Shown here: one piece after another, positions 1-13,630 of the stretch | How positions within the stretch are numbered: position 1 is the first letter of the stretch | Layout: the number at the start of each line of letters is the position of its first letter | Source: Hyperoodon ampullatus | Taxonomy: Eukaryota; Chordata; Mammalia; Artiodactyla; Ziphiidae | DNA length: 64,000 bases | Assembly: GCA_949752795.1 (NCBI GenBank) | Contig: OX457060.1 | Location: 107,334,949-107,398,948, forward strand | Reading direction: 5' to 3' | Notes under the pieces: model-generated | Seen by the model: the letters and a program-made list of their open reading frames with translations, nothing else | The model's database searches: none | What the model was told of the DNA's origin: nothing | Made by a program: the position numbers and the translations under genes

Positions 1-3000
1 ACTTCCCCTGAGACTTTTTTAAAAGACAAATTTAACTATTACATTTTTGTTCTACATTCCACATGAAAAAAACTGGTTTGAGAGGAAATAGCCACAGACT
101 TTATAATAAAAGTTTAAACATTACCAAATGTCATTATTACTACCCTTAAGTATAATCCCTAAAAATGCTATTATATCAAAATAAAATATTAAGCTTGGTA
201 AAGGATTAAAAAAATCTCCTGTAACACCAAAAACAAAACATTTATATACACTAAATAAATATCACTCATGAGGAAAACAAGTATGTCCTTTATTAACAAT
301 GTTTTTCTGGCCACCCCTAACCTATCAGTTGCTAGTTTCAACATACATCAATGAATGGCCTTTGAAGGTAAAAACTCTTTCTAATGTAAGGGGTATTTGA
401 TCCACATTAATGTTTGATCTTGGCAGAAAAGGTAAATTGAATGAAATCAAATAAAACAAAGGTATAAAAGTAGGGTAACTACACGGATTGAAATTTGAGT
501 ACAGCTAGGAAACAGAAAAAGATAAATTACTCATTTCAAACTATTATAGCTCATTTCTTAGATGGCATAACAACCTAAGTTTAGTAAATACATCCTTTAT
601 GTACAAATATTATTGTTTATAAAAGAGAAGAGCTCTGAAAAATGTTAAAACTCTAAACATCTCGAGGATAGGTGCAATGCATTTCTTTTCATTCATCAAG
701 CATTTCAAAAGAGGCATTTGCCACATTGTCATCAATGTGTGTGTCAGATATTGTCACCTTTTCATGACATTACAGACTCTCAACATTCAGGTGGCCAGAG
801 AAAAACAACAAAGAAACTCCGCTAAATGTGTCCTTAGAAGTAAACGTGGAAGTAGAAGAGACATTTTACCAGTTTGCCCGAGACACCCCCTCCCCTACAT
901 TCACTTGGTCATGTGTTCCTTACTCAAGGAGGAAGGAGAGGAGCTCTACCCCAAGGCACAAGGCTTTTTACTGCTCTTTTCTCTATATATGAGAAGGAAA
1001 TGAGCACAGTTAAGAACATAGCAATACAATCAATCTGTTTTTACATGTTGGTTAGTCTGGCATTAATATCTTATCATCCAGCCAGAGCACAAAAGTTAGC
1101 AATAGAAAGATGACAAATATTGAAGTTAATGTATTAGTTTTCTAAATTATTACCAAACTTCATTCTAACCATGATTCTTAAGTGCATTTAAAGTTTGATC
1201 ATCACCTCTCAGTATCGCTAGTGCCTTTTTTCACTTCTTAGAAGAGCAGCAGTCACTAAGACAAAGATGGTTTGGGTTGTGATAACACTACTCCCTGTCT
1301 AAAGAAAGTCAAGTTTCCTGAAGACAAGTCAGGGTAAAGAACTCGTTATTATAAAGTAACTTACCTCTTACACTAAGTTATCTTCATCTTGCTCAATTCT
1401 TAAAAATAGTAGTGGAGCTCTGTGCCCAGAAATTCAATTGAGTTTTTCATAAGACAGACCTAGATATCAGTTTCTCAAATATCTTTCAATACTTTATTTC
1501 TATAAATTACATTACTTTGCTGTAGCCACACTCTAAATATGTGTCATAAAATTAAAGAAAATCAACTTTAGAGAGAAAAATATCAAGTACTTAAGAATTG
1601 ACATCATTTTTTTTCAATGTACAATTTCTACACCTGAAATAAAGCTCTATTTTAATATTAGGTATTTAACACTGGAAAAAATATATGGAAAATAGTGCCA
1701 CCATAAAAATATTGATTTGTATTTGTCTTTTCAATGTGATTTTATTCTAAAAAGGCAAAACAAAACAAGATACATAATACTTGAATGCTTTCCACCCAGT
1801 CTAGAAATTGAGGTCAACACTAGTAGTTGTTTATGGTCAGATCCGAAACAAATTAGAAATAACCACTAAGTTTTTGTTCATTCCTACAATTACTATGTTT
1901 TGTCCAGTGTCTTAAAACACTCAGGTCCTATCTTCTCCTACATATTCCAAAACTTATTTTTAAATATTTTAATACATCCATATTACAAAGGACTTAAAGA
2001 ATTAACAGAATGAATTTTCCATATTTCCATCAAAGTGACTATTTTAAGAAAAATATTACTTGTGAGATTAAAGATCTTAAAGATATTCTAAGGGCTTGGA
2101 ACACCATGTGGGAGAATACCTGAAATTGTATCATCACCACCTACTTAAGCCTTGAACTCTGCCTTCCAAGGGTTAGTTACAGTGGCATCAAAGCAAAAAA
2201 AAACCTAGACTTGAAATAACTGAGATAAAAACAATTAAAACAAAAATATATGCTAATATTAGTTATGCTTATTTTAAAATGAAATGTGCTCACTTTAAAG
2301 AATTCAGAGAAAGAAAAATTTACCTTATAGCTAAAGACTGGATAGGGCATGGGAAAGCAAAGTAAAGCAGGGGTGAGTTTGGGATTAGGGATAATTTAAA
2401 ATAAAGTGATTATGTACTAAAAAAAAAAAAAAGCACATGTTGTCACTTCGAGTAAGATGGTTTCATTACTTCCTTTTAATAAATTAGAAAACTTCAGAAC
2501 CAAGAGGATTGAAAAATCTCCCTATTTTTTTTCTCCTTCAGCAAGGATATATGTGTTTATTACCAGAGAAAGTTACAAGAATTTTCAAGAAATCAAACTT
2601 TCAGAGATTTTAACATTAATTGATTCATTTTCTCATTGGAATTATCTTTTTGCTCCATTTGCACTTTTTACTCTTAGGAATCCAGCAGCTGGAACAGTGC
2701 AAATATAAGAACTGTCATCTACAAATAGAAGCTTACCAGGTTAGGGGGAAAATGATAGGCCTTCTACTTTTTGGACATAACACATTTTTTTTTCATCAAA
2801 TGACTCCTGAGAGAATGGTTTTTCTTGTTGACCTAGAAAATATAAAATAGGATATAATGGAATAACTTTGTAGACCTCAAAACAAATCTTTATAGGAAAC
2901 AACAACAAAAGCAGAAACCAAAAATAAAATGAAATAATCTCTCTTCTCCTTTCCCTATCCTTTTGCACTCAGCAGTTCATTCTTTACAACACAAATGGAT

Positions 3001-5206
3001 TTCCCTGGACCTTCTTCCCTAATTAACCTTAGCATTAAAATTATTTAACTAAAATATCCTTTAACAAGGCTAGAGATAAGAATATTCATGCTACTTCTCT
3101 CAAAATTTAACTCCTAAAACAGTTCACAAGACATGAAGAGCTAAATCCGTAAGGTCATTTAATCTTTTAGCAATAGCATTTTCTCACTGAGACTTCTGAA
3201 TTCTCAGACCTTTCTTCCATTTTAATTTTCTGCCTCTTTAAACAGGTCACAACTACAACAACTACAGGCCTGACAGGAAAAGAAATTTGGTGACTCTAAT
3301 TCGCTGTGTGTCTACTTGTATTTCACTTTCTTCACATTTGGCCTTTTGTCAGACTCCATCTAAAATCAAATCACTATTGGCCAAGGCCATGTCCACACAA
3401 AAATGGCAGAGTTAGATGTGTCCAAATAAGATCATAATTCTGCTTAGCTATAGCAGTTTCCACGGCGATGTGAAATATCAACACCGTTGCTAGAAGAAAA
3501 GTCTGCCATGAGCTTACAGAAATCAAACCCACCAAATCTATTTTCCTTCATTCTGCCAGTGATATCTGAAGCCAGATCAATTATTATCCATAAAGAAACA
3601 AAAAAGAAATGGTAAACATTTACGATATTTTTAGAATTTTCTAATTAACTATGAAACACTTGTAGAGGAAGACACATATAAGACTAACAGCATGTATTAT
3701 TAATCATTTAGATTAATTTAGTTGCTCATATAAACAAGTCTAACCATCATATAATGCTGGAGAAGATTCTATATATTGTAAATTATTGATGATAATTTCC
3801 ACAAAAGAATTAGTTAGCATATGAGTTTCCCAAATTGTAGCCAAAGAACTCCTCAGAGGTATACGTAATAATTTCAAAGTTCTCTTCAGTCTACCAAGAC
3901 ACACTCTGTATATGTATAAGTAAACGATTCCACAAGCAGAACACCATAAATCTTCCCTGCCTTTAGTCACATTTACAAATTTTTACTGAAGCTATCTCTG
4001 TAACCAGAGACAAAGATGTGTATTTTAACAAAATCCTACAAATGTGAACCCAATATGAACAGAAAATTAATTCTACAGATGTGACCCAAACATGAAATTA
4101 TAGGAAATAAAAATATAACTTTTATAAAAAACATTTAGAATGATGTATATCTACTAAATTTTTCCTTTAACTCCTTCTCCACCTTCTACCCTTTGTTGTC
4201 AAGTAGAGCATGTTCTTTTTTTTTGTATTTCCTCTACGGCATATACATTGATTTGCAGTGAGGCTGTGTGCTAAAATTTCAGTTCTGCTGTGTATGAAAG
4301 CCTTTTGATGGCCAAACGAATACATCTATACTACTTTCAGTATAAAGATAAGACATGAAAAATACAGCTACTGGATAGGTCTTCTGCCTACTTCTGGGTG
4401 CCCTCTGGCAGCAAGTTGGTCCATAGCTGTATAGCAGGTTTTTCATATTACGCCTCTGCACCACAGTTATATCACTCCCAATGGGCTAGACTTAAACATT
4501 ATCCTATCTTCCTGTGCTGGTTATTTCCGCAGTTGATCCTGATCAAGTGTCAACCCCAACCATTAGCTATCCTACTCCTGTTTTTATATTCTCCAGGAGG
4601 TTAAATGATAATAAACCTCTCTCCCTTCTAAGCAAACAGGAAAACTGCCACAGTGAAGTTACCAGGAACAAGTCAGCCAAAGGCAGAGATAGAGTCAAAA
4701 AACATCTTGAGCCTTTTAAAAACTTGTTCTGACAGCAGCTTCCACCAGAGTCCCTGAACTAATGAATTTGGTTTAGGTTTAGGTTTGTAACATATACCAT
4801 TATCAGAGGTACCATTTACCTAACCAGAAACAGGCTCAGGCCCTAGGAGTAATTATGTGGCAGAGTGTTTATCATTTACACAGTAAAGGAACCTCAGGCT
4901 AGAACAAGAATTGCAGCTGATTTGAAAACTAAAACTTGATTTCTGCCACTCAAACTGCCATTTGATGCCCTCTTGCATCCTGTTTGTGAAAAGATGAGTT
5001 CGAGTTGGAGGCTCATCTTGTTTGCAGAAAGGACATAATTCAGCTAAGGGTAGAACGTAGTTTCCTGGTAACCATGATCTATAGAAAGAGAGCTAGTGAC
5101 TCTTCTAGTCGCTATACCTTTCATAAAGCAGGCCAGAATTAAGTCAACTCTTCTGAAGATAAAATGAGGCAAGTTCTTCCATATTGCTACTTGAGGAGAA
5201 GATATA
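1..5206. other. Unassigned AT-rich noncoding DNA
   Basis: I see no gene and no repeat that I can name. Short reading frames (for example 677-1003 and 4279-4464) lack recognisable domains, splice context or codon bias. An A-run near 2419-2432 may be the tail of an old retrocopy, but I could not identify its body. A short patch at 3400-3560 contains several CpGs, unusual for its surroundings; it is treated as a finding. Confidence 0.6.
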
Positions 5207-5222
5207 AAATAGAATAAACATA

Positions 5223-5433
5223 GGGCTTCCCTGGTGGCGCAGTGGTTGAGAGTCTGCCTGCTGATGCAGGGGACACGGGTTCGTGCCCCGGTCTGGGAAG
5301 ATCACACATGCCGTGGAGCGGCTGGGCCCGTGAGCCATGGCCGCTGAGGCTGCGTGTCCAGAGCCTGTGCTCCGCATCAGGAGAGGCCACAACAGTGAGA
5401 GGCCCGTGTACGGCAAAAAAAAAAAAAAAAAAA
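5223..5433 (+). mobile_element. CHR-type tRNA-derived SINE (cetacean)
   Basis: The element starts with the CHR-family head (gggcttccctggtggcg) and ends in an A-run at about 5415-5433. It is flanked by a perfect 16-bp target-site duplication, AAATAGAATAAACATA, at 5207-5222 and 5431-5446. The intact TSD and the many retained CpGs point to a fairly recent insertion. This family is the strongest clue that the host is a cetacean. Reading frames on both strands here are only SINE sequence. Confidence 0.95.
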
Positions 5434-5466
5434 TAGAATAAACATAAATCAAAGACTTTCTGACTT

Positions 5467-7569
5467 TGAAGATTTTTTGAGATATAATTGACATATAACA
5501 TTATGCCAATTTCAGGTGTACAACTTAATGATTCAATATTTCTCTATGCTGTGAAATGATCACCACAATAAGCCTAGTTAATATCCATCCCCACACATAG
5601 TTATAAGTTTGTTTTTGTGATGAGAACTTTTAAGATCTACTCTTAACAATTTTCAAATATACAATTCGATATTATTAACTATAGTCACCTTGTTATATAT
5701 TACATCCTCAGGCCTTATTTATTTTATAACTGGAAGTTTGTAACTTTGACTAGCTTCACTACACCCTACCCCCCACTTCTGGCAAATACTAATCTGTCTC
5801 TATACCTATGAGTTTGGTTTTGTATTTTGTCATTTTAGATTCCACATATAAGTGAGATCATACAGTATTTCTCTTCCTCTGTCTGACTTATATCATTGAA
5901 GATGGATGGAGCATGAAGGCATTGTGCTGTTGCAAATGGCAATATTTCCTTTGTTTTTCTGGGTGCATAAAAATAAGTGGTATTTATATACCACATTTTC
6001 TTTATTCATTCAACCATTGGTAGACAGTTAAGTTGCTCTCTATGTTTTGGCTATGCATTTGGCAATGATACAATGTACATGAGAGTGCATATATCTTTTT
6101 GAATTAACGTTTTTATTTCCTTCAAATAAATATCCATATTGCAATTGCTAGATTATATGGTAGTTCTATTTTTAATTTCTGGAGGAACTTCCATACTGTT
6201 TTCCATAGTGGCTGTATGAATTTACATTCCTACCAGCAGATCACAAGTGTTCCCTTTTCTCCACATCTTTGCTGACACTTATTATTTCTTGTCTTTTTGA
6301 TCATAGTTTTACCAAAAACTGTGAGGTAATATTTCATTGTAGTTTTGATTTGAATTTCCCTGATGGTTAGTGATGCTGACACTTTTCATGTACTTCTTGG
6401 CTATCTGTATGTAAAAAATGTCTATTCAGATCCACTGCCCATTTTTAAATGGTATTGTTTGGTTTTTGGTATTGAGTTGTATGAGTTCTTTATATTATTT
6501 TATTTTATTTTTATTTTTAAATTTTATTTATGTTTGTCTGCATTGGGTCTTCATTGCTGCTTGTGGGCTTTCCTTAGTTGCGAGTGGAGGCTACTCTTGT
6601 AGTGGGTGGGCTTCTCATTGTGGTGACTTTTCTTGTTGTGGAGCATGGACTCTAGGCACGTGGGCTTCAGTAGTTGCAGCACAAGGGCTCAGTAGTTGTG
6701 ATACACGGGCCTTAGAGCTCACAAGCTTCAGTAGTTGTGGCGCATGGGCTCAATATTTGTGGTGTGTGGGCTCTAGGGCACATGGGCTCAGTAGTTGTGG
6801 CTTGCGAGATCTAGAGCTCAGGCTCAGTATTTGTGGTTCATGGGCTTAGTTGCTCCATGACATGTGGGATCTTTCCAGACCAAGGATTGAACCCATGTCT
6901 TGAATTGGCAGGCAAATTCTTAACCACTGCTCCACCAGGGAAGTCCAATATGTTTTAGATATTAACCTCTTATCAGATATGATTTGCAAATATTTTTCCC
7001 ATTAATTATGTTGCCTTTTCATTTTATTGATCTTTTCATTTCCTGGACAAAACTTTTAAGTTTGATGTAGTCCCACTTATTTATTTTTGCTTTTGTTGTC
7101 TTTCTTTTGCTGTTAAAGCCAAAAAATCATCATCAAGTCCACTGTCAAAGAGCTTACTGCCTATGTTTTGTTCTAGTTTACTAGTTTCAGTTTTACCTTC
7201 AAGTCTTTAATCCATTTTGAGTTAATTTTTCTTTGTATTATAAGATAATGGTCCAGTTTCATTCTTTTGCATGTGGCTGGACAGTTTTTCCAACACCATT
7301 TATTGAAGAGACTATCCATTCCCCATTGCATTTTCTTGGCTTCTTCCTCATCAATTAATTGACCACATACATATGGGTTTGCTCTATTCCATTGATATAT
7401 GTGTCTGTTTTATGCCAATACCACACTGTTTTGATTATAATGTTTATAATACAGTTTGAAATCAGAAAGCGTGATGACTCCAGTTTTGATCCTCTTTCTA
7501 AGGATTGCTTTGGCTATTCAGGGATTTGGGGGTTTCCATACACATTTTAGTATTGCTTTATTTCTCTAA
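5467..7569 (-). mobile_element. L1 3' fragment, minus strand, carrying a SINE
   Basis: From low to high coordinates this reads the L1 3' UTR, the ORF2 C-terminal end and further back into ORF2, all reverse-complemented. Typical antisense L1 blocks are seen at 5466-5520 (3' end), 5860-5900 (ORF2 C-terminus) and 6950-7560. It is broken by a SINE at about 6497-6946, after which the L1 sequence resumes. It is 5'-truncated or broken near 7569, where another L1 begins. No long ORF2 frame survives. Confidence 0.85.
6497..6946 (-). mobile_element. CHR-2-like SINE, minus strand
   Basis: This is the reverse complement of a long tRNA-derived cetartiodactyl SINE. It begins with the T-rich complement of its tail and ends 'accagggaagtcc' at 6934-6946, the complement of the SINE head. 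Internal 'gggctcagtagttgtgg' motifs recur several times, making the 3' body look locally repetitive. It sits inside an L1 ORF2 relic. The 143-codon frame at 6418-6849 is an antisense reading of this SINE, not a gene. Confidence 0.9.
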
Positions 7570-8140
7570 GTTTTTTTTAAATGAAGTATAGTTACTATAC
7601 AATATTATATAAGTTACAGATATACAATATAGTGATTCATAATTTTAAGGTTATACTCCATTTATAGTTATTATAAAATGCTGGCTATATTCCTCATGTT
7701 GTACAATATATCCTTGTAGCTTATTTTATACCTAATAGTTTGTACCTCTTAATGCCCTACCCCTATATTGCCCCTCCCCTTTTCTCTCTCCCCACTGGTA
7801 ACCACTAGTTTGTTTTGTATATCCATGAATCTGCTTCATTTTTGTTCTGTTCACTAGTCTGTTGTATTTTTTAGATTTTACATATAAATGATATCATACA
7901 GTATTTGTCCTTCTCTGTCTGATTTATTTCACTTAGCATAATGCCCTCCAAGTCTATCCATGTTGCTACAAATGGCAAAATTTCATTCTTTTTTATGGCT
8001 GAATAGTATTCCTTTGTATATATATACCACATCTTCTTTATCGACTCATCTGTTGATGTACACTTAAGTTGCTTCCATATCTTAGCAACTGTAAATAATG
8101 CTGCTATGAACATTGGTGTGCATGTATCAAATGCATAAGT
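7570..8140 (-). mobile_element. L1 3' end, 5'-truncated, minus strand
   Basis: A second L1 3' end begins directly after the preceding one, starting with a T-run and 3'-UTR sequence. The open frame at 7871-8113 (minus) encodes about 80 residues of the ORF2 C-terminal region, with recognisable segments such as FIAALFTVAK and IYTKEYYSAIKKNE. This is about the last 80 codons of ORF2 plus the 3' UTR, so the element is heavily 5'-truncated. Confidence 0.85.
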
Positions 8141-11100
8141 TTGTTTTGTCTAAGCTCTGTATTACCCTGCCTCATGTTCTGGTGTCACAGTAACCTCTTG
8201 GTTTTAATCAGTAAGAAAACCCATATGACTTCTTTGTAGGAACATATTACACATCTCAGCACATACGTTCATTGTATTTCATCAATATGGGTCCAGGTAA
8301 CCACTTCATGTTTCTCCTACTCCTTCAACCTTGCCTTATAATCTTTGTTGTACCGCATCAGGGGTAAGTTATTAGTTGACACTGGTTTAAGTATTATTCA
8401 ATTTTAGTAAGACATATTAAACCTAAAGGAGGTTTCAAGATTCAGGTAAAAAATCCCTAAGATGTTGAAAAACATAGTGACCACTATTTATTGCCTTTTT
8501 AGACTTGCTTAGTAGTTATTTCTTACTAGTCTTGGCTAGTAGTTTCCTCCAGTTATACCTCAACTAATTTTCTTGGTCAGAGGGACTTTGAAGGGGAGGA
8601 TACAAAGATATTCAAGGAATTTCTAAGATTATTTTAAATTTTATATATTGTAGTATATGCAGAAGGAAATAAATTTTTTCTCATACATATGCACATTTTA
8701 TAAAATGTTCTATCTTCAGTATTTTCATTACCCTACTGCATTTATGTGACACAAATGCACTTACTATATACTTACTATGATTATAAATATTCTACACTAA
8801 TGATGTAAAAATTATAATGTACAATTAACATCACAGTTTCTAATCAATTTCATAGGTCATATTACTGAATTATTGCTGAATTTTTAATCTTAAAAATTTT
8901 TTTGCAAAGCATTTATTTTGTTGAATAGTAAAAGGAATGTACAAATTTCAGTATAGAATTCTAGTTCTTTAATTAATGAGGAGCTAAAAATAAAAGTCTT
9001 TCTAGGATCCTTGAGACTCTCCAATCTACAATAGTATAAGAATATTATTTATAAATTTAGCTAAGGTAAATAAACTCTCAGTGTTAATGAGGAAACTATT
9101 TGTCATAATTCCATAAATTAGGTTAAACTATTATCTTCTGATAGATTAAAAGTAGATGAGAAGAAACTAAACTTTAGCATTGTTTAGGGCTCTTAAATGA
9201 AAGTAATTAAAATGCATCTGTGACTAGCTTTAGGGCAAAGAAAAACTGAACATTTATTGACCTTCACAAGCCAAGGAAATAAGATCTCAGTAAAGCATTT
9301 GGTAGATTTCTTGCTAGATACCCTTATCTGTCTATCTCTCTGGCTCTCTGGCTCTGTCTCTCTTTAACTCAATTGCTTCTTTCAACATCAATCCATTTGC
9401 TCTTACTGCCCCTTCTTTTTTTCCACTTGACAGAAAACATGGTCATAACATTTCCTGAATATCACACATGCCTCTATTACAGAAGGACTCTATTTCTAAT
9501 TTTAGTTTGAAAAAAATTGTGGGGAATTACTGTGATTGTTTCAGCTTGATTTAGGTGTCCACTCCCGACAAATCAATAGTAGCCAGAAAAAAATTAAAGC
9601 TTCAAATGGATCCCAAAATGATAGTCATGGAGGAATAGAGGTTCTTAAACCCATAATGGGGTGCTATATTCTAATGAAGGGGAGGAGTGACTGACTGGCA
9701 CATAAACCTGTTCAACAACCTACACAAACAATAACTTAAAACCCTCCTGACTTCAGTTGTTTATTTTACTCCTTTAACCAAACTCCTAACAAATTTTGAG
9801 TTATGTGGCAGGAAAAAAAGAAAAATTTTAAACCTACAGACAAAAAAAAATTCTGTATCTGGATTTGAAAATGTTCACTATTTTCCTATAGGTTTCATGT
9901 ACTATACATTTCATGTGAAGTCCTGTCCTTTAATTATTTGCATGACGAGTTCAATATATTTTATTTATTTATATATTTTGCAAGATATATTAAGATAGTG
10001 TAAATTAAAATCAAGTAAAAATGAAGCAACACAGCTTCTAAAAGTCAGGCAATTTAAAACAAATTTAGGAATTATAAATAAATAAAAATACATAGAGAAT
10101 TACAACAATGTATACAACTTTGACCTAAATTTAACATTTGAACACCATATAAAATACCTAAGGAGAGTCTTTATTACAGTCAAATATTTCAGTTTTCAGT
10201 GTTTGGGGAAAGGGAGAATAAATATGCAAATTTAGAGATTTTAATAAGCATCTGCTGATTGCTTTTAAAAAGGAATTTGTGGCTAAGATTATGTTTTTTC
10301 ACAGTTTTATGAATAACTCAAAATACAGGGTGGGAGAAAAATAATGATTCCAAAGGAAAATGTTTTACTTTCCAGAATGTGAATAGAGGAATTTATTGCT
10401 TAAAACTTTCCATTGCTTAGGATATTTACTACAGAGAGTATTAGATAACATGAGATGAAACTGACAAAACAGATTTTTTGATAAGCCCACTATTTTTGAG
10501 AGGTAGCTTCTGATAAAATGATGTAAATCTAAAACATCTTGATAAAGAACTACACTATTTCAAGTAGCTAAGGGCAAAAATGAGACATCTGCCAGAGAGT
10601 CAAAAAAAGAGTGACAAGATCAACAGAAGTTGAGTGCTTGCAAGTTGCAAAACATTTTATGACATGATCTAGATGTTATTGTTTTTTTCTTTTCTTAAGT
10701 GAAAGATTGAAAGTGATTCTAGCATACCATATTTCAGGCATGAAGGGAATTTCTTGATAGTCTCAACTATGAAAGCCACCAAAATGAGAGATTACATATC
10801 TATAGTGGTATCTTCAAAAGGGAATGAGACATTTTTTTAAAAATCAAAGTCAACATTATTTGAGAATATACAATAACAGATATAGAACAGAGAATGTAGT
10901 CTTGCAGATAATACTTGATGTGGAGGTACAGAAGATAAAAGTCAGAGTTTTAGAACCTCCTATTCTATTGAAGATCCCTTGACCTATTCTGTTTAATACA
11001 AACTGTATGTCTCAAAAGTTCTTGGATATCTCACTGAAGTCAGCTATTAGATCCCAAAGAAGTAACCACAGTCAAATTACTCTGAACAAATGTGAAGTAG

Positions 11101-12446
11101 ATATTATAAGCTCTCTAGATTCCCCAGGCCCTAAAAGTATTCTAGAATACTAGAATAAAAAGAAAATGAAACTACAGATCTGTCTTCCAGATCTATTCCT
11201 CTGAAAAAGGACACCACCACTTTTGATAGCACAACTGATACTTCTAATTAAAAATATAGATCACTGAAACTGAACTCTGGTTACCATTGACTGACTACAT
11301 ATTTCTGCCAAAACTCTTTATCTCCAAACTTCACTTTATTAAAGACTTGGCACCTTATCTTGCCATCATAAACCCATGGAAGCTGGGTCCGTCTAGCTCT
11401 TCTGCTCTATGTTTAGACATGGAGGGGATTTAAACCCTCTAATGATAATATTCCAATTTTCTTGATTAGTCTCTCTCAATAGTCTGGACTGGCAGATTCC
11501 AAGCCCTTTCCATTGACATTAGCTGAGATAGAATACTTCAACTATGTTCTCGGCTTCTTCCTAAAAGGCCAGGTATTATTCTTCACCCTCATTGTGGTTA
11601 TTTAACCCAGTAAATAGCAAGCTGGATCATGGTAGCCTTAGATCCTTAGCATGTTTTGTAGCAGAATGGTGTCCATTTATACTATTGATGATGTATCTGG
11701 TCCCCAAAACTTTCTCAGGCAGCTTATGCTTATTCTCCCCACCACTGATGCATTGTTTAAGTCAAGAGCAGAAAGTTGTGACTTCTCCATACTTGGTCTT
11801 TTATACTAAGGGGTAGGAGTATTTAATATTCCTCACAGTAACCTACAATAATTTAATTTAGGTTGCTTGACTATAAATTACTATATACCTTAACAGTAGA
11901 AGAGAATGATGAATATTTTGTACTCATAAGATACATGGCAAGATACTAGCATAAATTAAAATTAATTTTGAATATGAGCACTAAAAGGTGCCAAAAGGTA
12001 AGGAGAATTACAAAATACATCCCTCAGATATCTCACAGTTTTACCCGTATCTTATAGATTGGACCGTGATGTTTTCAGTGAAAAATGAATAAATATTGAA
12101 TAAATCCTTGTCATGTAACAACTCACTAAGCTAATTTAAGCAGTAGTTGGACAGATAAAAAGATGCTGAACAGAAGATAATTAAGTTTGGGTTCCCCACA
12201 ATCACATTCTGAGACTGAGATTTCGGTACAGTAACTTGTTTGGAAGATGATCCCAGAAAGCTTGGTAAGAATGTGGGAGCATCAAACTGGATGAGAAAAG
12301 CCAATATGGTGTAATACTGAACTAGTAACCACTGTGGGTAACAGGGGCTAAGGTTTAGAACACACCTTAAAATTTGTGAGGAAATGTTGTGAGGAAACTT
12401 TGGTATTTATTTACCATTTCCATTCAGTTAAGGTTAGCTTCTAGAT
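8141..12446. other. Unassigned AT-rich noncoding DNA
   Basis: No gene or named repeat was recognised in these 4.3 kb. There is a CT-rich patch near 9325-9365. Very old repeats may be present below the level I can detect by eye. Confidence 0.5.
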
Positions 12447-12649
12447 CAGTGGTCAGTAAAGGGCCAGATAGTAAATACTTTGGGCTTTGCAAACCACGTG
12501 TTCTCTGTCACACTATGCAACACTGACATTGTAACACAAAAGCATCTAACAGAAAGCTTGTTAACAAATAGCTATGGTTGTGTTCCTTTTATTTATTAAA
12601 ACAGTGGTGAGCTGCATTTGGCCTGAGAGCCACAGTTTGCCGACTCCTG
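12447..12649. mobile_element. hAT-Charlie-type nonautonomous DNA transposon relic
   Basis: The left end reads 'cagtggtcagtaaagggcc' and the right end 'cagtttgccgactcctg', which are approximate inverted complements, as in short nonautonomous hAT elements of mammals. The internal 'gccagatagtaaatactttgggctttgc' region is typical of that group. I do not assign a subfamily. The expected 8-bp target duplication is decayed. Confidence 0.7.
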
Positions 12650-12954
12650 TAGTAGACCATCATTAACCCTGCCCAGCACATCAGAAGGTGATCTTGTAAC
12701 TAGAGAATGCCCTCAGGCAGAAAGATGCAGGAAGCTATGGGCTGCTATGGAAATTTCTACAAGTGACCTCTTGGGAAGACCAAGAGGTATAAGTGGTAAA
12801 GGATAAGAAAATAATAAAATTTGAAGTCAGAAAAGAAATTACTTAAAAGAAAAATAGCTATATAACTATGTTGCGTTTTAAAAAATCAGAAGAAAGAGGA
12901 CATCTAAATATTATGTCAGAAGTATCTCAAATTATTTTTTAAAAACGATGAATC

Positions 12955-13030
12955 TCATTACGTTCTACACTTGAAACCTGTTATTTGTCAATTATATATG
13001 CCAATTATATCTCAATAAAAATAAGTCCTG
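12955..13030 (+). mobile_element. Short L1 3'-tail fragment
   Basis: The sequence 'acacttgaaacctg' followed by 'tatatctcaataaaaataa' matches the extreme 3' end of an old artiodactyl-type L1, including its polyadenylation signal. Nothing upstream of this short tail is recognisable. Confidence 0.55.
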
Positions 13031-13106
13031 AATTATAAGGAAAAATATAGACTTTAGATCTTTTTTATCCCTGATAATTCAGTTATTCAGATCCCAAATT
13101 AAATAG

Positions 13107-13630
13107 TTTTTTTTTAACATCTTTATTGGAGTATAATTGCTTTACAATGTTGTGTTGGTTTCTGCTGTGTAACAAAGTAAATCAGCTATATGTATACATA
13201 TATCCCATATCTCCTCCCTCTTGCATCTTCCTCCCACCCTCCCTATCCCACCCCTCTAGTTGGTGACAAAGCACCGAGCTGATCTCCCTGCATGATGCAG
13301 TTGCTTCCCACTAGCTATATATTTTAATTTGGTAGTGTATGTATGTCAATGCTACTCTCTCACTTCATCCCAGCTTAACCTTCCCCTTCCCAGTGTCCTC
13401 AAGTCCATTCTCTACATCTGCATCTTTACTCCTGTCCTGCCCCTAGGTTCGTTAGAACCATTTTTTTTAAAATATATACAATAGAGTATTACTCAGCCAT
13501 AAATAGAAATGAAATTGAGTTATTTGTAGTGAGGTGGATGGACCTAGAGTCTGTCATACAGAGTAAGTCAGAAAGAGAAAAACAAACACCGTATGCTAAC
13601 ACATATACATGGAATCTAAAAAAGTCAGTT
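13107..13630 (-). mobile_element. 5'-inverted (twin-primed) L1
   Basis: Positions 13107-13462 are the reverse complement of an L1 3' UTR, starting with a T-run and 'tattggagtataattgc'. Positions 13463-13630 then read the end of ORF2 in the opposite, plus, orientation ('gagtattactcagcca', 'gtggatggacctagag', 'acatggaatctaaaaaa'). The plus segment is what should lie immediately upstream of the minus segment in an ordinary L1, so the 5' part has been inverted. This is the classic twin-priming product. I could not find a clean TSD. Confidence 0.75.

Noticed and set aside
4770..4786. Telomere-like 'ggtttaggtttaggttt'
   Set aside because: Fewer than three units and not the TTAGGG hexamer; too short for an interstitial telomere.
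6418..6849. 143-codon open frame
   Set aside because: It spans the SINE in antisense and its internal repeats; its serine/leucine/glycine-rich translation reflects repeated SINE blocks.
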